A stretch of 64,000 bases of DNA, from contig JADGAR010000011.1 of the NCBI GenBank assembly GCA_015231915.1, positions 20,740 through 84,739 of the forward strand, read 5' to 3'. Within the stretch, counting starts at the first letter, position 1; each line of letters opens with the position of its first letter. Below, piece by piece: positions 53,733 to 62,673 of this stretch. Under the pieces are notes generated by a model. It did no database searches and had not been told where the DNA came from. It was given only the letters and a program-made list of their open reading frames with translations. Origin of the DNA: Magnetococcales bacterium. GTDB taxonomy: Bacteria; Pseudomonadota; Magnetococcia; Magnetococcales; Magnetaquicoccaceae. The translations under genes and the position numbers were made by a program.

Positions 53733-54374
53733 ATGTCCGACACCTTGACCCACATCACTGCAGAGGATGTCTGGAGGGCCTTCCTGGAAACGGATCGCAG
53801 GATGCGGGAGACGGATCGCAAAATGCAGGAAACGGATCGCAAAATGCAGGAAACGGATCGCCTGCTGCGGGAGATGGTCGCGGAAAACAACCGTTTCGCC
53901 AGGGAATCGGAAGCGCGCATGGTGCAGAAAATCAGGGAAGTGAGCACCCTGGTGGGCAATCTGGGCGGTCGCTTGGGACAATTCGTCGAGGAGATGGTGC
54001 GCCCGGCCTGTCTGGCCATGTTCCAGGAACGCGGCCTGCCGGTGCACGAGGTCTTTTCCCGGGTCAGCACCACCCTGCATGACCAGGCCATAGAAATCGA
54101 TCTCCTGGTGGCCGATACCGTGGTCGCCATCCCGGTCGAGGTCAAGAGCCGCCTCACCCCGGAAGACGTGCAGCGCCACCTCGACCGCCTGGACCACTTC
54201 AAGGCGTTCTTTCCCCGGTTCGCCGACTGCCGGATTCATGGCGCCGTGGCCGGGATGGTGATCCATGCCGAGGCGGATCGGTTCGCCATCCACCAGGGAC
54301 TCTTCGTCATCGTCCCTTCCGGCGAAACCGTCCGGCTGGCCAACCCGCAGGATTTCACGCCCAGAAGCTGGTAA
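53733..54374 (+). CDS. Coiled-coil PD-(D/E)XK-like nuclease-fold protein (DUF3782 type)
   Basis: A 213-residue protein. Residues about 19-46 are four heptads of ETDRxMx encoded by a 21-base tandem repeat, forming a coiled coil. The C-terminal part has a restriction-endonuclease-like core: AIEIDLLVADTVVAIPVEVKSRLTPEDVQRHLDRL, with D and E-x-K as candidate metal ligands, as in DUF3782-type proteins common in filamentous and magnetotactic bacteria. AGGAG lies eight bases before the ATG at 53733. Function unknown. Confidence 0.7.
   Translation: MSDTLTHITAEDVWRAFLETDRRMRETDRKMQETDRKMQETDRLLREMVAENNRFARESEARMVQKIREVSTLVGNLGGRLGQFVEEMVRPACLAMFQERGLPVHEVFSRVSTTLHDQAIEIDLLVADTVVAIPVEVKSRLTPEDVQRHLDRLDHFKAFFPRFADCRIHGAVAGMVIHAEADRFAIHQGLFVIVPSGETVRLANPQDFTPRSW
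53787..53870 (+). repeat. Four tandem copies of a 21-base coding repeat
   Basis: Units start with GA(A/G)ACGGATCGC and encode ETDRRMR, ETDRKMQ, ETDRKMQ, ETDRLLR. The middle two differ by one base. The unit is a multiple of both codon and heptad, so copy number can change without breaking the coiled coil. Confidence 0.85.
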
Positions 54375-54383
54375 GCCCGCGCG

Positions 54384-55064
54384 TCACGCCTTGTCGCCAC
54401 TGGAGAGGTAGCGGGTCACTAGCCCCACCGCTTCCTCGATGTCATCCGTGACATGGAACAACATCATATCCGCCTCCCCGATGCAGCCCTGGGCCAGCAC
54501 CGTCCGTTGCAGCCACTCCGTCAATCCCTGCCAGTATTCGGAACCGAACAACACCACGGGGAATTTGCGCGCCTTGCCGGTCTGCACCAGGGTCAGGGCC
54601 TCGAACAGTTCGTCCAGGGTGCCGAAACCGCCCGGAAAGACGATGATCGCCTCGGCATAGCGGGCAAAAAGGAATTTGCGCACAAAAAAATATCGGAAAT
54701 TCATACGAATATCCTGATATCGATTCGGACGCTGCTCGAAAGGCAGTTCGATGTTCAGACCCACGGAGACCCCGCCATTGCGATGACAGCCACGATTGGC
54801 CGCCTCCATGATCCCCGATCCCCCCCCGGAAATGATGGCGATCCCCTGCCGCGACAACAACCTGGCCACCTTGCGGGCCGCCCGGTAATAGGGGGAACCC
54901 TTCTGCAGCCGGGCGCTGCCGAAGATGGTCACCGCGCTCCCCAGCCCGCGCAGCGTCTCGACCCCCTCGATCATCTCGGCCTGGATGCGTAAGATACGCC
55001 ATGCCTCACTGGTCTTGAAATCTTCCACCGCCGACCGGAATCTGCCCGCCTGGATCTCCCTCAA
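54384..55064 (-). CDS. LOG-family (TIGR00730) nucleotide-processing protein
   Basis: About 226 residues with the LOG-family fold: AVTIFGSARLQKGSPYY, the phosphate-binding GGGSGIMEAANRG and the signature PGGFGTLDELFEALT. Members hydrolyse nucleoside 5'-monophosphates to base and ribose 5-phosphate, as in PpnN and plant LONELY GUY. The start is uncertain: a TTG at 55064 overlaps the phosphoribosyltransferase stop as TTGA and gives a family-like N-terminus, whereas the open frame extends further back inside that gene. Pairing with a hypoxanthine-type transferase suggests nucleobase salvage. Confidence 0.82.
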   Translation of the reverse strand: MREIQAGRFRSAVEDFKTSEAWRILRIQAEMIEGVETLRGLGSAVTIFGSARLQKGSPYYRAARKVARLLSRQGIAIISGGGSGIMEAANRGCHRNGGVSVGLNIELPFEQRPNRYQDIRMNFRYFFVRKFLFARYAEAIIVFPGGFGTLDELFEALTLVQTGKARKFPVVLFGSEYWQGLTEWLQRTVLAQGCIGEADMMLFHVTDDIEEAVGLVTRYLSSGDKA

Positions 55065-55615
55065 CGGGCACCGTCCGGATGGGGTTCCCACCAGGTATAG
55101 ATCTCCGGGAGGCCACGATAACGTTGATTCTCGTCCATGCCATACCCCACCAACCGCACATCCGGGACTTCGTAACCGAGGAAATCCAATGGCATGGGAT
55201 CGGGGTCGGCCACGGTCTTGTGCAACAGGACCGCCACCTGCACGGAAGCGGGTCGGCACTCGCTCGTCAACCAGCGCTTGAGCCGTTTGAGGCTCCCGCC
55301 ACTGTCCAGGAGAATGTCCACCAGGATCAACCGGCGTCCCCGCAGGAACTCCCGATCCTCGTTGGTCATCAGAATCTGCGGTGCGGTGGCGCGGGCATGG
55401 GCGAAGACCACCGGCAACGGACGGGCAAGAGCGCGCAGCAGATCGGCCCCGAACAGGAAGCCCCCCTTCATCACCACCACCAGCACCGGTTCGTCCTCCG
55501 GCATGGGCTGGATCACCTCCCGGTCGATCCGCGCCGCCATGTCGGCCACTGCCTCCCGGATGCGACCGGCATCGATCAGGAGTTTCATATGATCCAACGC
55601 TTCCTTCAACGCCAT
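55061..55615 (-). CDS. hpt: Hypoxanthine-guanine phosphoribosyltransferase-like protein
   Basis: A 184-residue purine salvage enzyme that would join hypoxanthine or guanine with PRPP. It has the HPRT-like core VLVVVMKGGFLFGADLLRAL, a PRPP-binding loop written LILVDILLDSGGSL (the usual form is VEDIxDTGxTL, so the acidic pair and Thr are altered) and a late base-binding segment VPDVRLVGYGMDENQRYRGLPEI that fits HPRT well. AGGGGAG precedes the ATG. It overlaps the LOG gene. The altered loop leaves room for a regulatory or different purine substrate. Confidence 0.8.
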   Translation of the reverse strand: MALKEALDHMKLLIDAGRIREAVADMAARIDREVIQPMPEDEPVLVVVMKGGFLFGADLLRALARPLPVVFAHARATAPQILMTNEDREFLRGRRLILVDILLDSGGSLKRLKRWLTSECRPASVQVAVLLHKTVADPDPMPLDFLGYEVPDVRLVGYGMDENQRYRGLPEIYTWWEPHPDGAR

Positions 55616-55628
55616 GCTCCCCTTGTCG

Positions 55629-56978
55629 TCAGCCGTTCCGTTTCAGGAAGCGGCTCAAGAAATTGAGATCGTAGCGGCCCCGCACGAAGGCCCCGTCCCG
55701 CAGGATCCGCTGATGCAACGGCAAGGTCGTCTTGATGCCGCCGATGATGTATTCGTCCAGCGCCCGCCGCATGCGGGCCACCGCCTCGGCGCGATCCGCG
55801 CCATGCACCACCAGCTTGCTGATCAGGGAATCATAGTAGGGCGGAATCCGATATCCGGCATAGGCCGCCGAATCGACCCGCACCCCGCCGCCGCCAGGGG
55901 GATGGTATTCGGTGATCAGTCCGGGACTGGGGATGAAACGCTCCGGGTCCTCGGCGTTGATCCGGCACTCGATGGAGTGGCCGGTAAGGCGCACCTGCTC
56001 CTGGGTCAAGGTCAAAGGGAGGCCTGCAGCGATGCGGATCTGCTCCTTGACCAGGTCGAGTCCGCTGACCATTTCGGTGACCGGGTGCTCCACCTGGATC
56101 CGGGTGTTGACCTCGATGAAATAGAATTTTCCCTCGGATTGCAGGAACTCGAAGGTGCCGGCCCCGGTATACCCCACGGACAAGGCCGCCCTGGTGGCCA
56201 TGCGGCCCAGGGTCTCCCGCTCCTCCTGGGTGACCATGGGAGACGGGGACTCCTCCAGGATCTTCTGGTGGCGCCGCTGCAGCGAGCAGTCCCGCTCGCC
56301 CAGATGGATGGCGTTCCCGTGCTGGTCCACGAGGATCTGGATCTCCACGTGTCTGGGGTTTTTGAGGAATTTCTCGATGTAGACTTCGTCGTTCTTGAAG
56401 TACTGCATCGCCTCGTTCTTGGCCACGGAGAAGCCGTTGATGAGGGCGGCATCGGTATGCACCACCTTCATGCCGCGTCCCCCGCCGCCACCCGACGCCT
56501 TGATGATCACCGGGAATCCGATCTCGCGGGCGATGCGCAGTGCGGTCTCCTCGTCGGGGACCACTCCCGGGGAGCCTTCCACCACCGGCACGCCGGCATC
56601 GATCATGGCCTGGCGGGCGCGCACCTTGTCGCCCAGCAGCCGGATCACTTCCGGCTCGGGACCGATGAAGGTCAACCCGGAGGCCTGAATGATCTCGGCG
56701 AAGGCGGCGTTTTCGGACAGAAAGCCGTAACCCGGATGGATCGCCTGGGTATCCGTGATCTCGGCGGCTGCCATGATGGAGGCGACGTTCAGGTAAGAAT
56801 CCATCGAGGGAGGCGGTCCGATGCAGACCGACTCGTCCGCCAGCTTGACATGCATGGCCTCGGCATCGGCTGTGGAGTGAACGGCGATGGTCTGAATGCC
56901 AAGCTCCTTGCAGGCGCGAAACACCCGCAGGGCGATCTCGCCCCGGTTGGCAATCAGGATTTTATTGAACATTGGCAT
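55629..56978 (-). CDS. accC: Acetyl-CoA carboxylase, biotin carboxylase subunit
   Basis: A 449-residue ATP-grasp enzyme that carboxylates the biotin on AccB for malonyl-CoA synthesis. Signature stretches are [25 protein letters not shown] at the start, the glycine-rich ATP loop [37 protein letters not shown] and [13 protein letters not shown]. The length is exactly that of AccC. It begins one base after the accB stop. Confidence 0.96.
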   Translation of the reverse strand: MPMFNKILIANRGEIALRVFRACKELGIQTIAVHSTADAEAMHVKLADESVCIGPPPSMDSYLNVASIMAAAEITDTQAIHPGYGFLSENAAFAEIIQASGLTFIGPEPEVIRLLGDKVRARQAMIDAGVPVVEGSPGVVPDEETALRIAREIGFPVIIKASGGGGGRGMKVVHTDAALINGFSVAKNEAMQYFKNDEVYIEKFLKNPRHVEIQILVDQHGNAIHLGERDCSLQRRHQKILEESPSPMVTQEERETLGRMATRAALSVGYTGAGTFEFLQSEGKFYFIEVNTRIQVEHPVTEMVSGLDLVKEQIRIAAGLPLTLTQEQVRLTGHSIECRINAEDPERFIPSPGLITEYHPPGGGGVRVDSAAYAGYRIPPYYDSLISKLVVHGADRAEAVARMRRALDEYIIGGIKTTLPLHQRILRDGAFVRGRYDLNFLSRFLKRNG

Positions 56979-56979
56979 G

Positions 56980-57462
56980 TCAGATCGGCTCGATCAAAAA
57001 CATCTCTTCCCCGTATTCCACCGGGGTGGCATTTTCCTTGATGATGCTCACCACCCGCCCACTCACTTCCGATTCGATTTCGTTCATGAGTTTCATGGCC
57101 TCGATGATGCACACCACCTGTCCCTTTTTCACCACGTCTCCCATCCGGACGAAGGGAGCGGACTCCGGGGAGGCCGCCTTGTAGAAGGTTCCGACCATGG
57201 GTGCGGTGATGGCCACCGTGCTCCCCTTGCCATCCTTGTCGCCGGCAGGGGCGGCCAGGGTCTGCGGCGGGGGGAGGGGCGGGATCGCGGGGGCCGGGGG
57301 CAGCGCCAGCTGCGCCGGACGCTCCAGCACCGGCACGACCGTCTCGCCGGTGGCGCGCTTGATGCGCAGGGTCCGTCCCTCCTCGGTGATCTCCACCTCG
57401 GCGATGTCCGTGTCGGCCAAAAACCGTATGAACTGACGAATTTCACGTAAATTGAAAGCCAT
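56980..57462 (-). CDS. accB: Acetyl-CoA carboxylase biotin carboxyl carrier protein
   Basis: A 160-residue carrier. An N-terminal helix and beta segment ([22 protein letters not shown]), a Pro/Ala-rich linker (about 63-85) and a C-terminal biotinyl domain with the attachment motif EAMKLMNE (Lys near 122). The ATG at 57462 is chosen because AAGGGACGG precedes it and MAFNLREI is the usual start; an ATG at 57480 is six codons upstream. It lies between aroQ and accC, the common order aroQ-accB-accC. Confidence 0.95.
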   Translation of the reverse strand: MAFNLREIRQFIRFLADTDIAEVEITEEGRTLRIKRATGETVVPVLERPAQLALPPAPAIPPLPPPQTLAAPAGDKDGKGSTVAITAPMVGTFYKAASPESAPFVRMGDVVKKGQVVCIIEAMKLMNEIESEVSGRVVSIIKENATPVEYGEEMFLIEPI

Positions 57463-57476
57463 ATGTCCGTCCCTTT

Positions 57477-57944
57477 TCATTGCCGTTCCGCCGCGTCGAG
57501 GCGGCGTATCCCCCCCTCCAGCGCCAGGAGATACCCTTCCACCCCCAACCCTGCGATCACCCCTTCGGCGATGTCGCTCACATAGGAGTGACGCCGGAAC
57601 GGCTCCCGCTTGTGGATATTGCTGATATGCACCTCGATCACCGGCACCCCGACCGCCAGCAGCGCGTCGCGTATGGCGACCGAAGTGTGCGTATACGCCG
57701 CCGGATTGATGATGATCAAATCCGTTTGCCCCATTGCCTGCTGAATCCGCTCCACCAACTCCCCTTCGTGGTTGGACTGGAAACAGGCCACTTCCGCCCC
57801 CAGCATCGCGGCCCGCTCGCGACAGGAGGACTCGATCCACTCCAGCCCGCGCTGGCCATAGATCCCGGTCTCCCGCCGCCCGAGCAGGTTCAGGTTGGGG
57901 CCGTTCACGATCAGAACCCGCCAGCGCGCTGCCTGCTCCGTCAC
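57477..57944 (-). CDS. aroQ: Type II 3-dehydroquinate dehydratase
   Basis: A 155-residue enzyme of the shikimate pathway. All family motifs are visible: [48 protein letters not shown] and [20 protein letters not shown]. The start is a GTG at 57944 that overlaps the previous stop as GTGA and has GGAGG seven bases upstream. It leads into accBC 14 bases later. Confidence 0.95.
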   Translation of the reverse strand: MTEQAARWRVLIVNGPNLNLLGRRETGIYGQRGLEWIESSCRERAAMLGAEVACFQSNHEGELVERIQQAMGQTDLIIINPAAYTHTSVAIRDALLAVGVPVIEVHISNIHKREPFRRHSYVSDIAEGVIAGLGVEGYLLALEGGIRRLDAAERQ

Positions 57945-58462
57945 GTCAGTGCCTCCTGCAGCCGTTCCAGTCCGTTCGTGGTCGTCCGGGGGGAACAAGC
58001 CGCGTTCCACTCCTCCAGGCGGGCGACGAGCCGTGTTGCGGCATCGAGTTGGTGTTGGGCCTTGGCGGCGCGCACCTGATCGAGCCATTTTTCCAGCGCC
58101 CCGGCGCGTTCTTCCCTGGTCGGGCCGGCAGGGTGTGCCCTGTGCAGCCTGGCCAGCCACGCCTCCAGGCGGGCACTGGGCGCATTTTTGCCCGCAGCGG
58201 CCTGGTCCAGGATACGCGTCGTCCGCTGATAGGCCAACAGAGGGGCTGTCCCCAAGCGACCGAGCGAAGCTTGGATCTCCTGGTCCCACCGTTGGGGGTC
58301 CGCGTTCATCAGGCGGGCCAGAATCAACCAATGCGCCACCCCTTCCGGAGTCCCGCGGATGACGCCGGCCAACTCCTCGGCGGCTTGATCGAGCCGGGAC
58401 TCACGGATCAGGCGGACCACTCCACCGATCGCGCCCTCCAGTTCCGATGTGGCGTTCGCCAT
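57941..58462 (-). CDS. Uncharacterised helical protein upstream of aroQ
   Basis: A 173-residue, Ala/Leu/Arg-rich, apparently all-helical soluble protein without signal peptide, membrane segment or cysteine cluster except one Cys near the end (NAACSP). Repeated AxxxLxxxxR patterns suggest a TPR-like or other alpha-solenoid, but no family is recognised. AAGGG precedes the ATG. Its stop overlaps the aroQ GTG, so it is cotranslated with aroQ-accB-accC. Confidence 0.65.
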   Translation of the reverse strand: MANATSELEGAIGGVVRLIRESRLDQAAEELAGVIRGTPEGVAHWLILARLMNADPQRWDQEIQASLGRLGTAPLLAYQRTTRILDQAAAGKNAPSARLEAWLARLHRAHPAGPTREERAGALEKWLDQVRAAKAQHQLDAATRLVARLEEWNAACSPRTTTNGLERLQEALT

Positions 58463-58516
58463 AAAACCCTTGCGCGGGCAACCCGCTCCGATGGAAAATG
58501 GTTACCGAAAATTTCC

Positions 58517-58566
58517 GCCGGATGCAAGTTTGTCAAAATCCGGCCTCAACGGCAACGCTTTTTTTT
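58517..58566 (+). promoter_or_regulatory. Possible attenuator in the thiSG leader
   Basis: GCCGGAT and ATCCGGC form a seven-base stem with a 14-base loop (58517-58544); after 14 more bases there is a run of eight T (58559-58566), 37 bases before the thiSG ATG. The gap between stem and T-run is too long for a standard terminator. No TPP riboswitch core is visible. A TTGACA on the minus strand (58536-58531) may serve the divergent gene. Confidence 0.25.
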
Positions 58567-58602
58567 CGACTCCGGCAAAACGACCACAAGGGAACACGAG
58601 CC

Positions 58603-59589
58603 ATGCAGATTCTGCTCAACGGCGACCCGAGCGAACAGCCCGACGCCATCTCCATTGCCGAGCTTCTCGACCGCCTGCAATTCCGTCCGCAGCGCGTGGC
58701 GGTGGAGTGCAACCTGCGGGTCGTGCCGCGAGAGCAGTATGGCGCGACCGTGCTTGCTGCCGGCGACAAGGTGGAAATCGTGCATTTCATTGGCGGCGGC
58801 GATCACGCCCCGGAGGCGGCAGACCCGCTGGTGATCGCCGGGCGGCGTTTTGGCAGCCGCCTGCTGGTGGGCACCGGCAAATACAAGGATTTCGAGGAGA
58901 CCGCTGCCGCAGTGGCCGCCTCCGGCGCGGAGATCGTCACCGTGGCGGTGCGCCGGGTCAACGTCAGCGACCCCAATGCGCCGATGCTGACCGACTATCT
59001 GGACCCCAAAAAATATCTCTATCTGCCCAACACCGCCGGCTGCTACACCGCCGACGAGGCGGTGCGCACCCTGCGGCTCGCCCGCGAGGCCGGGGGGTGG
59101 AATCTGGTCAAGCTGGAGGTGCTTTCCGACCCCAAATACCTGTGGCCCAACAACCCTGAGACCCTGATCGCTGCGGAACGCCTCATCGCCGAAGGGTTCG
59201 AGGTGATGGTCTACACCACGGACGACCCTTATCTGTGCAAGCGGTTCGCCGAAATGGGGTGCGTGGCGGTGATGCCATTGGCCGCGCCCATCGGTTCCGG
59301 ACTGGGGGTGCGCAATCCGTACACCATCCGCATCATCGTCGAGGAGGCGCAGGTGCCGATTCTGGTGGACGCCGGGGTGGGATGCGCCTCGGACGCGGCC
59401 CGCGCCATGGAACTGGGGTGCGACGGGGTGCTGATGAACACCGCCATCGCCGGGGCGCAAAACCCGATTCTGATGGCCACGGCCATGAAGCGGGCGGTCG
59501 AGGCGGGCCGCGCCTCCTATCTGGCGGGGCGCATCCCCCGCAAGCTGTACGCCAGCGCATCGAGTCCCCTCGATGGACTCTTCTTCTGA
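58603..59589 (+). CDS. thiG: Fused sulfur carrier ThiS / thiazole synthase ThiG
   Basis: A 328-residue fusion. Residues 1-66 are a ThiS ubiquitin-like domain, MQILLNGDP through [10 protein letters not shown]. Residues 75-328 are ThiG, with the Schiff-base Lys in [17 protein letters not shown] and the phosphate-binding loops [12 protein letters not shown] and [30 protein letters not shown]. ThiG makes the thiazole phosphate of thiamine from deoxyxylulose phosphate, an iminoglycine and ThiS thiocarboxylate. The ThiS Gly-Gly is internal here, so either processing or another ThiS would be needed. AAGGGAAC precedes the ATG. Fused forms are annotated in other proteobacteria. Confidence 0.93.
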   Translation: MQILLNGDPSEQPDAISIAELLDRLQFRPQRVAVECNLRVVPREQYGATVLAAGDKVEIVHFIGGGDHAPEAADPLVIAGRRFGSRLLVGTGKYKDFEETAAAVAASGAEIVTVAVRRVNVSDPNAPMLTDYLDPKKYLYLPNTAGCYTADEAVRTLRLAREAGGWNLVKLEVLSDPKYLWPNNPETLIAAERLIAEGFEVMVYTTDDPYLCKRFAEMGCVAVMPLAAPIGSGLGVRNPYTIRIIVEEAQVPILVDAGVGCASDAARAMELGCDGVLMNTAIAGAQNPILMATAMKRAVEAGRASYLAGRIPRKLYASASSPLDGLFF

Positions 59590-60124
59590 GCCGGTCTGGG
59601 ACTGCCGCTGGCCGGATCCGGTGGCGTTGCGGGTGAGCGCCGAACGGATTCTGCGGGGACTGCCCATGGACGATCCCGGCATCAACCGGCGACTGACCAT
59701 CACGGTCAATCCGGAGAGCGACGACAATCCGGCAGGGGTCGCCAGTGCGTTGCTGGTGACGCCGTGGGCGGTGGAGCGGGTGTGGTGGCACAGTGCCTCG
59801 CGCGGGGAGGTGCCGCCGATCCGGCATGCCTTTGTGCTGGATGCCGATGGCGCCGGTCGGGTGGCCGCCGGCCAGGGTGTGCTGTTGGACCTGGGGGAGA
59901 ATCGGCTGGTGCCGGTGGTGGTGGCCTGGGAGCCGGAGACCGGTCATTATTTCGTCGAGACCCTGCTGCATCACACCGAGGGGTTCGACTCGGCACCGGA
60001 GGCGCTGGCGGTGGCATTGGGGGCGCCGCCCTCCCCGTCACCGCGGCTGTCGATCACGGCCACGTTCAACAAGGCGGTGAGCCGGCGGGGATTGTTGGGT
60101 TTTTGGCGTCACGGGGCTTCTTGA
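59573..60124 (+). CDS. Uncharacterised protein, possibly HybE-like
   Basis: A 183-residue soluble protein that overlaps the end of thiSG by 17 bases. Features faintly like [NiFe]-hydrogenase chaperone HybE are [15 protein letters not shown] near the start, [15 protein letters not shown] in the middle and the end [10 protein letters not shown]. No hydrogenase genes lie in the window, so this similarity should be treated with caution. An internal ATG at 59666 is an alternative start. No membrane segment. Confidence 0.5.
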   Translation: MDSSSEPVWDCRWPDPVALRVSAERILRGLPMDDPGINRRLTITVNPESDDNPAGVASALLVTPWAVERVWWHSASRGEVPPIRHAFVLDADGAGRVAAGQGVLLDLGENRLVPVVVAWEPETGHYFVETLLHHTEGFDSAPEALAVALGAPPSPSPRLSITATFNKAVSRRGLLGFWRHGAS

Positions 60125-60286
60125 ACAGTCGGCACGATCATTGCAGAAAACCCAATCAGCGCCAAAATCGCGTCAAATGCGGGTGGGGCGGGCCATTTTT
60201 TGATGCAATTAATGGTCCAGTCCTTTCTGAGCGAAGTCGAATCATAAAAAAAAAATTTTTTGTGAGACTTCCCCCAAATTTTGCGC

Positions 60287-60292
60287 TATGAT
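60287..60292 (+). promoter_or_regulatory. Possible -10 element of the lipoprotein gene
   Basis: TATGAT, 65 bases before the lipoprotein ATG; the -35 position (GAGACT at 17-base spacing) is a poor match. An A10T6 tract at 60246-60261 lies upstream. The remaining spacer (60125-60286) shows nothing else recognisable. Confidence 0.3.
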
Positions 60293-60356
60293 GGCCAAAA
60301 TGTGGTCCAACACACTTATTATCGCTTTTAGATCTGTCAGCAAAGGAGACTCAATC

Positions 60357-60629
60357 ATGAAGGGTTACAAAATCATCCCCGTTCTGCTGCTCGCCGGGGC
60401 TATCGGTAGCACCCTGCCCGGCTGCGCCACCGCGCCCCAAGAGCAAACCGCTGCGGAACTGCAAGCCGCCGAGGCCGCCCGCAACGCCCGCATGGAAATG
60501 GAACGGGCCGAAGCCGCTCGCCTGAAGGCCGAACGGGATGCCGAAGCCGCCCGCGCCGAAGCCGAAGCCGCCCGCGCCGAAGCCGAACGGACCAAGAAGA
60601 CCTTCCGCAAGAGCCTGAACAAGAAGTAA
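60357..60629 (+). CDS. Small Ala/Glu-rich coiled-coil lipoprotein
   Basis: Ninety residues. A lipoprotein signal ends in lipobox LPGC (about residues 19-22), followed by Ala-Thr, which gives no retention signal and suggests the outer membrane. The mature part is a single long helix of Ala/Glu/Arg heptads (EAARAEAEAARAEAERTKK), like Lpp-type or OprI-type structural lipoproteins, and ends in FRKSLNKK. AAGGAG precedes the ATG at 60357. It could connect the outer membrane and the cell wall, though there is no C-terminal Lys-Arg-Lys match to Lpp. Confidence 0.72.
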   Translation: MKGYKIIPVLLLAGAIGSTLPGCATAPQEQTAAELQAAEAARNARMEMERAEAARLKAERDAEAARAEAEAARAEAERTKKTFRKSLNKK

Positions 60630-60644
60630 TCCCGCGTCGGTTGC

Positions 60645-60665
60645 GTGTCGCATCCTACGCGACAC
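60645..60665. repeat. Short hairpin after the lipoprotein gene
   Basis: GTGTCGC-ATCCTAC-GCGACAC, a seven-base perfect stem 15 bases after the lipoprotein stop, without a T-tract on the plus strand. It could protect the 3' end of the lipoprotein mRNA. Confidence 0.4.
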
Positions 60666-60667
60666 AC

Positions 60668-60720
60668 AAAAAAACCTCGCCCTCCGCCACCGGTCCACCC
60701 CAAACAGGACCGGTGGCGGA
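60668..60720 (-). terminator. Intrinsic terminator of the EPS gene cluster (minus strand)
   Basis: A perfect 14-base stem (TCCGCCACCGGTCC and complement, 60683-60720) with a ten-base loop lies 34 bases downstream of the FemAB-like stop. On the minus strand seven T residues follow after eight bases (60674-60668). The stem is very stable; the spacing before the T-run is longer than ideal. Confidence 0.55.
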
Positions 60721-60754
60721 CGTGTTTCCGATCCGCACACGCCGCGCCGCAAAC

Positions 60755-61789
60755 TCAACCCAAATGACGCGCCAACAACGGCCCCAAACGCTCCGCCACC
60801 GCCAACGGCAACCGCTGCCACATCCGAATGAACAGCCGGTACTTCGGATTCAGCGGATTGTTGCGCGGAACCTCTGTGGCACGCACCAGACGATAACGAT
60901 AATGCAAAGGTTCGGGAGTGAACCCGTAGAATTTCTTGAAATCGAATGACCCCGCACCCAGCTTGCTGCGCCCGAAATCGAATACCCGCGCCCCCCGTTG
61001 CGCCGCGCGGGTCATCAACTCCCAATACATGAAGGCCATGGCCCCCAGGGCACGCGCCTCCCGCCTCCCGCCGCCGTAATACGGCAACACCTGATCCCGG
61101 AAATAGAAACTCACCACCTCCGCCACCCATTCCCCCCGATGCTCGACGAGCAGCCCCTGGCAATCCGCGCCAAACTCCTCCTGCAACAGCCGGAAAAGAC
61201 GCCTGGAAAAGACCGGCGTCCCCAGATTGCGCACGCTCTCGGCATAAATGTCGTAACTGCGCCCGGCAATGTCGTCGTCCGACACCCCCCGCAGGCCATG
61301 ACCGATCCCCTTGCGCACCTCGGCGCGCTGTTTGCGCGGAATGGCAGCCAGATTCACCGCCGGATCCGCGTCGATGGCCTTGCGGAAGGTGTAATAAAGC
61401 GCGCTCGCCTCCCAGTCGGGTCGCCTGGGCGCCAGATTGCGGCTCTCCAGCCAACCCACCCCCAACCGCCCGGCCAGCCGTACCGCCTCCTCCTCCAGGG
61501 CCAGACGCGCCTCCTCGTCCAGGGCCGCCGCACCGCCATACACACAAAACGGCGTGGAGACCAGGGCGTCACCGAACAGCAAACTCCGCACCCGTGCCAG
61601 AGGCAGCACCCCGCGCACCCCGGCGGCGGATTCCGCCAACAGATAATGGGTGCGATGCCCGCAGGCCTCCTCGATGACCCGCTTCCACCCCACCCGATGG
61701 AAAAAAGTCGCCTCCGGGCAATCCGCCACGAAGCGCTCCCAAAGCGCCTCCTCCCCCGCCTCCAGGGGACGCACCAGCAACCCGTTCAT
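60755..61789 (-). CDS. FemAB-like protein of XrtA/PEP-CTERM EPS locus
   Basis: A 344-residue GNAT-fold acyltransferase-like protein. Recognisable parts are WERFVADCPEATFFHRVGWKRVIEEACGH near the start, LPLARVRSLLFGDALVSTPFCVYGG, the PRKQRAEVRKGI helix and FDFGRSKLGAGSFDFKKFYGFTPEPLHY near the end, the pattern of the FemAB-related protein of exosortase A loci. FemAB relatives transfer aminoacyl groups; its acceptor in EPS formation is unknown. The ATG overlaps the deacetylase stop (ATGA), and GGGGAG precedes it. Last gene of the minus-strand cluster. Confidence 0.87.
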   Translation of the reverse strand: MNGLLVRPLEAGEEALWERFVADCPEATFFHRVGWKRVIEEACGHRTHYLLAESAAGVRGVLPLARVRSLLFGDALVSTPFCVYGGAAALDEEARLALEEEAVRLAGRLGVGWLESRNLAPRRPDWEASALYYTFRKAIDADPAVNLAAIPRKQRAEVRKGIGHGLRGVSDDDIAGRSYDIYAESVRNLGTPVFSRRLFRLLQEEFGADCQGLLVEHRGEWVAEVVSFYFRDQVLPYYGGGRREARALGAMAFMYWELMTRAAQRGARVFDFGRSKLGAGSFDFKKFYGFTPEPLHYRYRLVRATEVPRNNPLNPKYRLFIRMWQRLPLAVAERLGPLLARHLG

Positions 61790-62673
61790 CCCGCTCCCCC
61801 CAACAGCGGCGCAAAGACCCGATCCATGCGGTCCCAAGGCACATCGCGCAACCACGCCGTGATGCGCCCGGTCATCCGTCCCAGGTGCAGATAATGACGA
61901 AAACGGGTCTTGAGACCAATCCCCCGGATACGGGGTTGCTCCGGATCCAGCTCCCAGGGATGGAAATAAAAGACGCCAGGCATCCCCTCCCCCTCGTTGA
62001 GCCGTCGCCAGGCCCAGCGGGAGACGGCATAAGGATAGAGCCGGAAAAACCCCCCGCCACCGCAAGGAAAGCGCCTGCCGCCCAACTGCAGGGTCGCCAC
62101 CGGGATCTCCACCACCCCGTTCCCCGGCACACCGCCCGGCCAAAAAGGGGTGCGCGGGGCCTCCGGCCAGCCGTAAAGATCGTGCCGAATGGGATACACG
62201 CTGGAACTGTAGCGATAGCCCGCCTCGGCGAGACGCTCGAAGGCCCAAAGATTCTCCTTGCCGATGGAGTAGGTGGAAGCCCGATAACCGGTCACTGGCA
62301 CGCCGCCCACATCCTCCAGCAGCAGACGGGAATCCCGCGCGTCGGCGAGAAACGCCTCCCCGGACTGCCGCCACACCCGCACATGGGCCATGCCGTGACT
62401 GGCCAGTTCATGCCCCTCGGCGACAATGCGGCGAATCAACCCCGGATGACGCCGCGCCACCCAACCCAACACGAAAAACGTGGCATGAATGGCCCCGGGG
62501 GCCAACAGATCGAGGATTTTTCCAGTGGTGTACTCCAGACGCTGTGGATACTCCTCCCAGCGACTGGCGGGAATCACGGATTCAAAGGCGGCGACCTGGA
62601 AATACTCCTCCACGTCCACGGTCAACGCATTGACGATGGGGCAACGTGTGGTGGCCGGAGGATCAGCGGCCAC
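61786..62673 (-). CDS. Polysaccharide deacetylase, XrtA-system type
   Basis: About 295 residues, a NodB-homology deacetylase. ALTVDVEEYFQV carries the first Asp pair, GHELASHGMAH the metal-binding H-x3-H, and YRASTYSIG the arginine region. The C-terminal block FYFHPWELDPEQPRIRG and the later HLGRMTGR segment are typical of deacetylases in exosortase-A loci (DUF3473). It would remove acetyl groups from the exopolysaccharide or a precursor. A GTG at 62673 has GGAAGG ten bases upstream; a TTG at 62682 is the alternative. It overlaps the epimerase gene upstream and the FemAB gene downstream. Confidence 0.87.
   Translation of the reverse strand: MAADPPATTRCPIVNALTVDVEEYFQVAAFESVIPASRWEEYPQRLEYTTGKILDLLAPGAIHATFFVLGWVARRHPGLIRRIVAEGHELASHGMAHVRVWRQSGEAFLADARDSRLLLEDVGGVPVTGYRASTYSIGKENLWAFERLAEAGYRYSSSVYPIRHDLYGWPEAPRTPFWPGGVPGNGVVEIPVATLQLGGRRFPCGGGGFFRLYPYAVSRWAWRRLNEGEGMPGVFYFHPWELDPEQPRIRGIGLKTRFRHYLHLGRMTGRITAWLRDVPWDRMDRVFAPLLGGAG

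Noticed and set aside
53787..53870. CRISPR-like tandem repeats
   Set aside because: The repeats are contiguous 21-base units without spacers and encode heptads in frame.
58463..58602. TPP riboswitch upstream of thiSG
   Set aside because: A thiamine gene made this worth checking, but the conserved CUGAGA and ACCUGA-type core elements are not visible.
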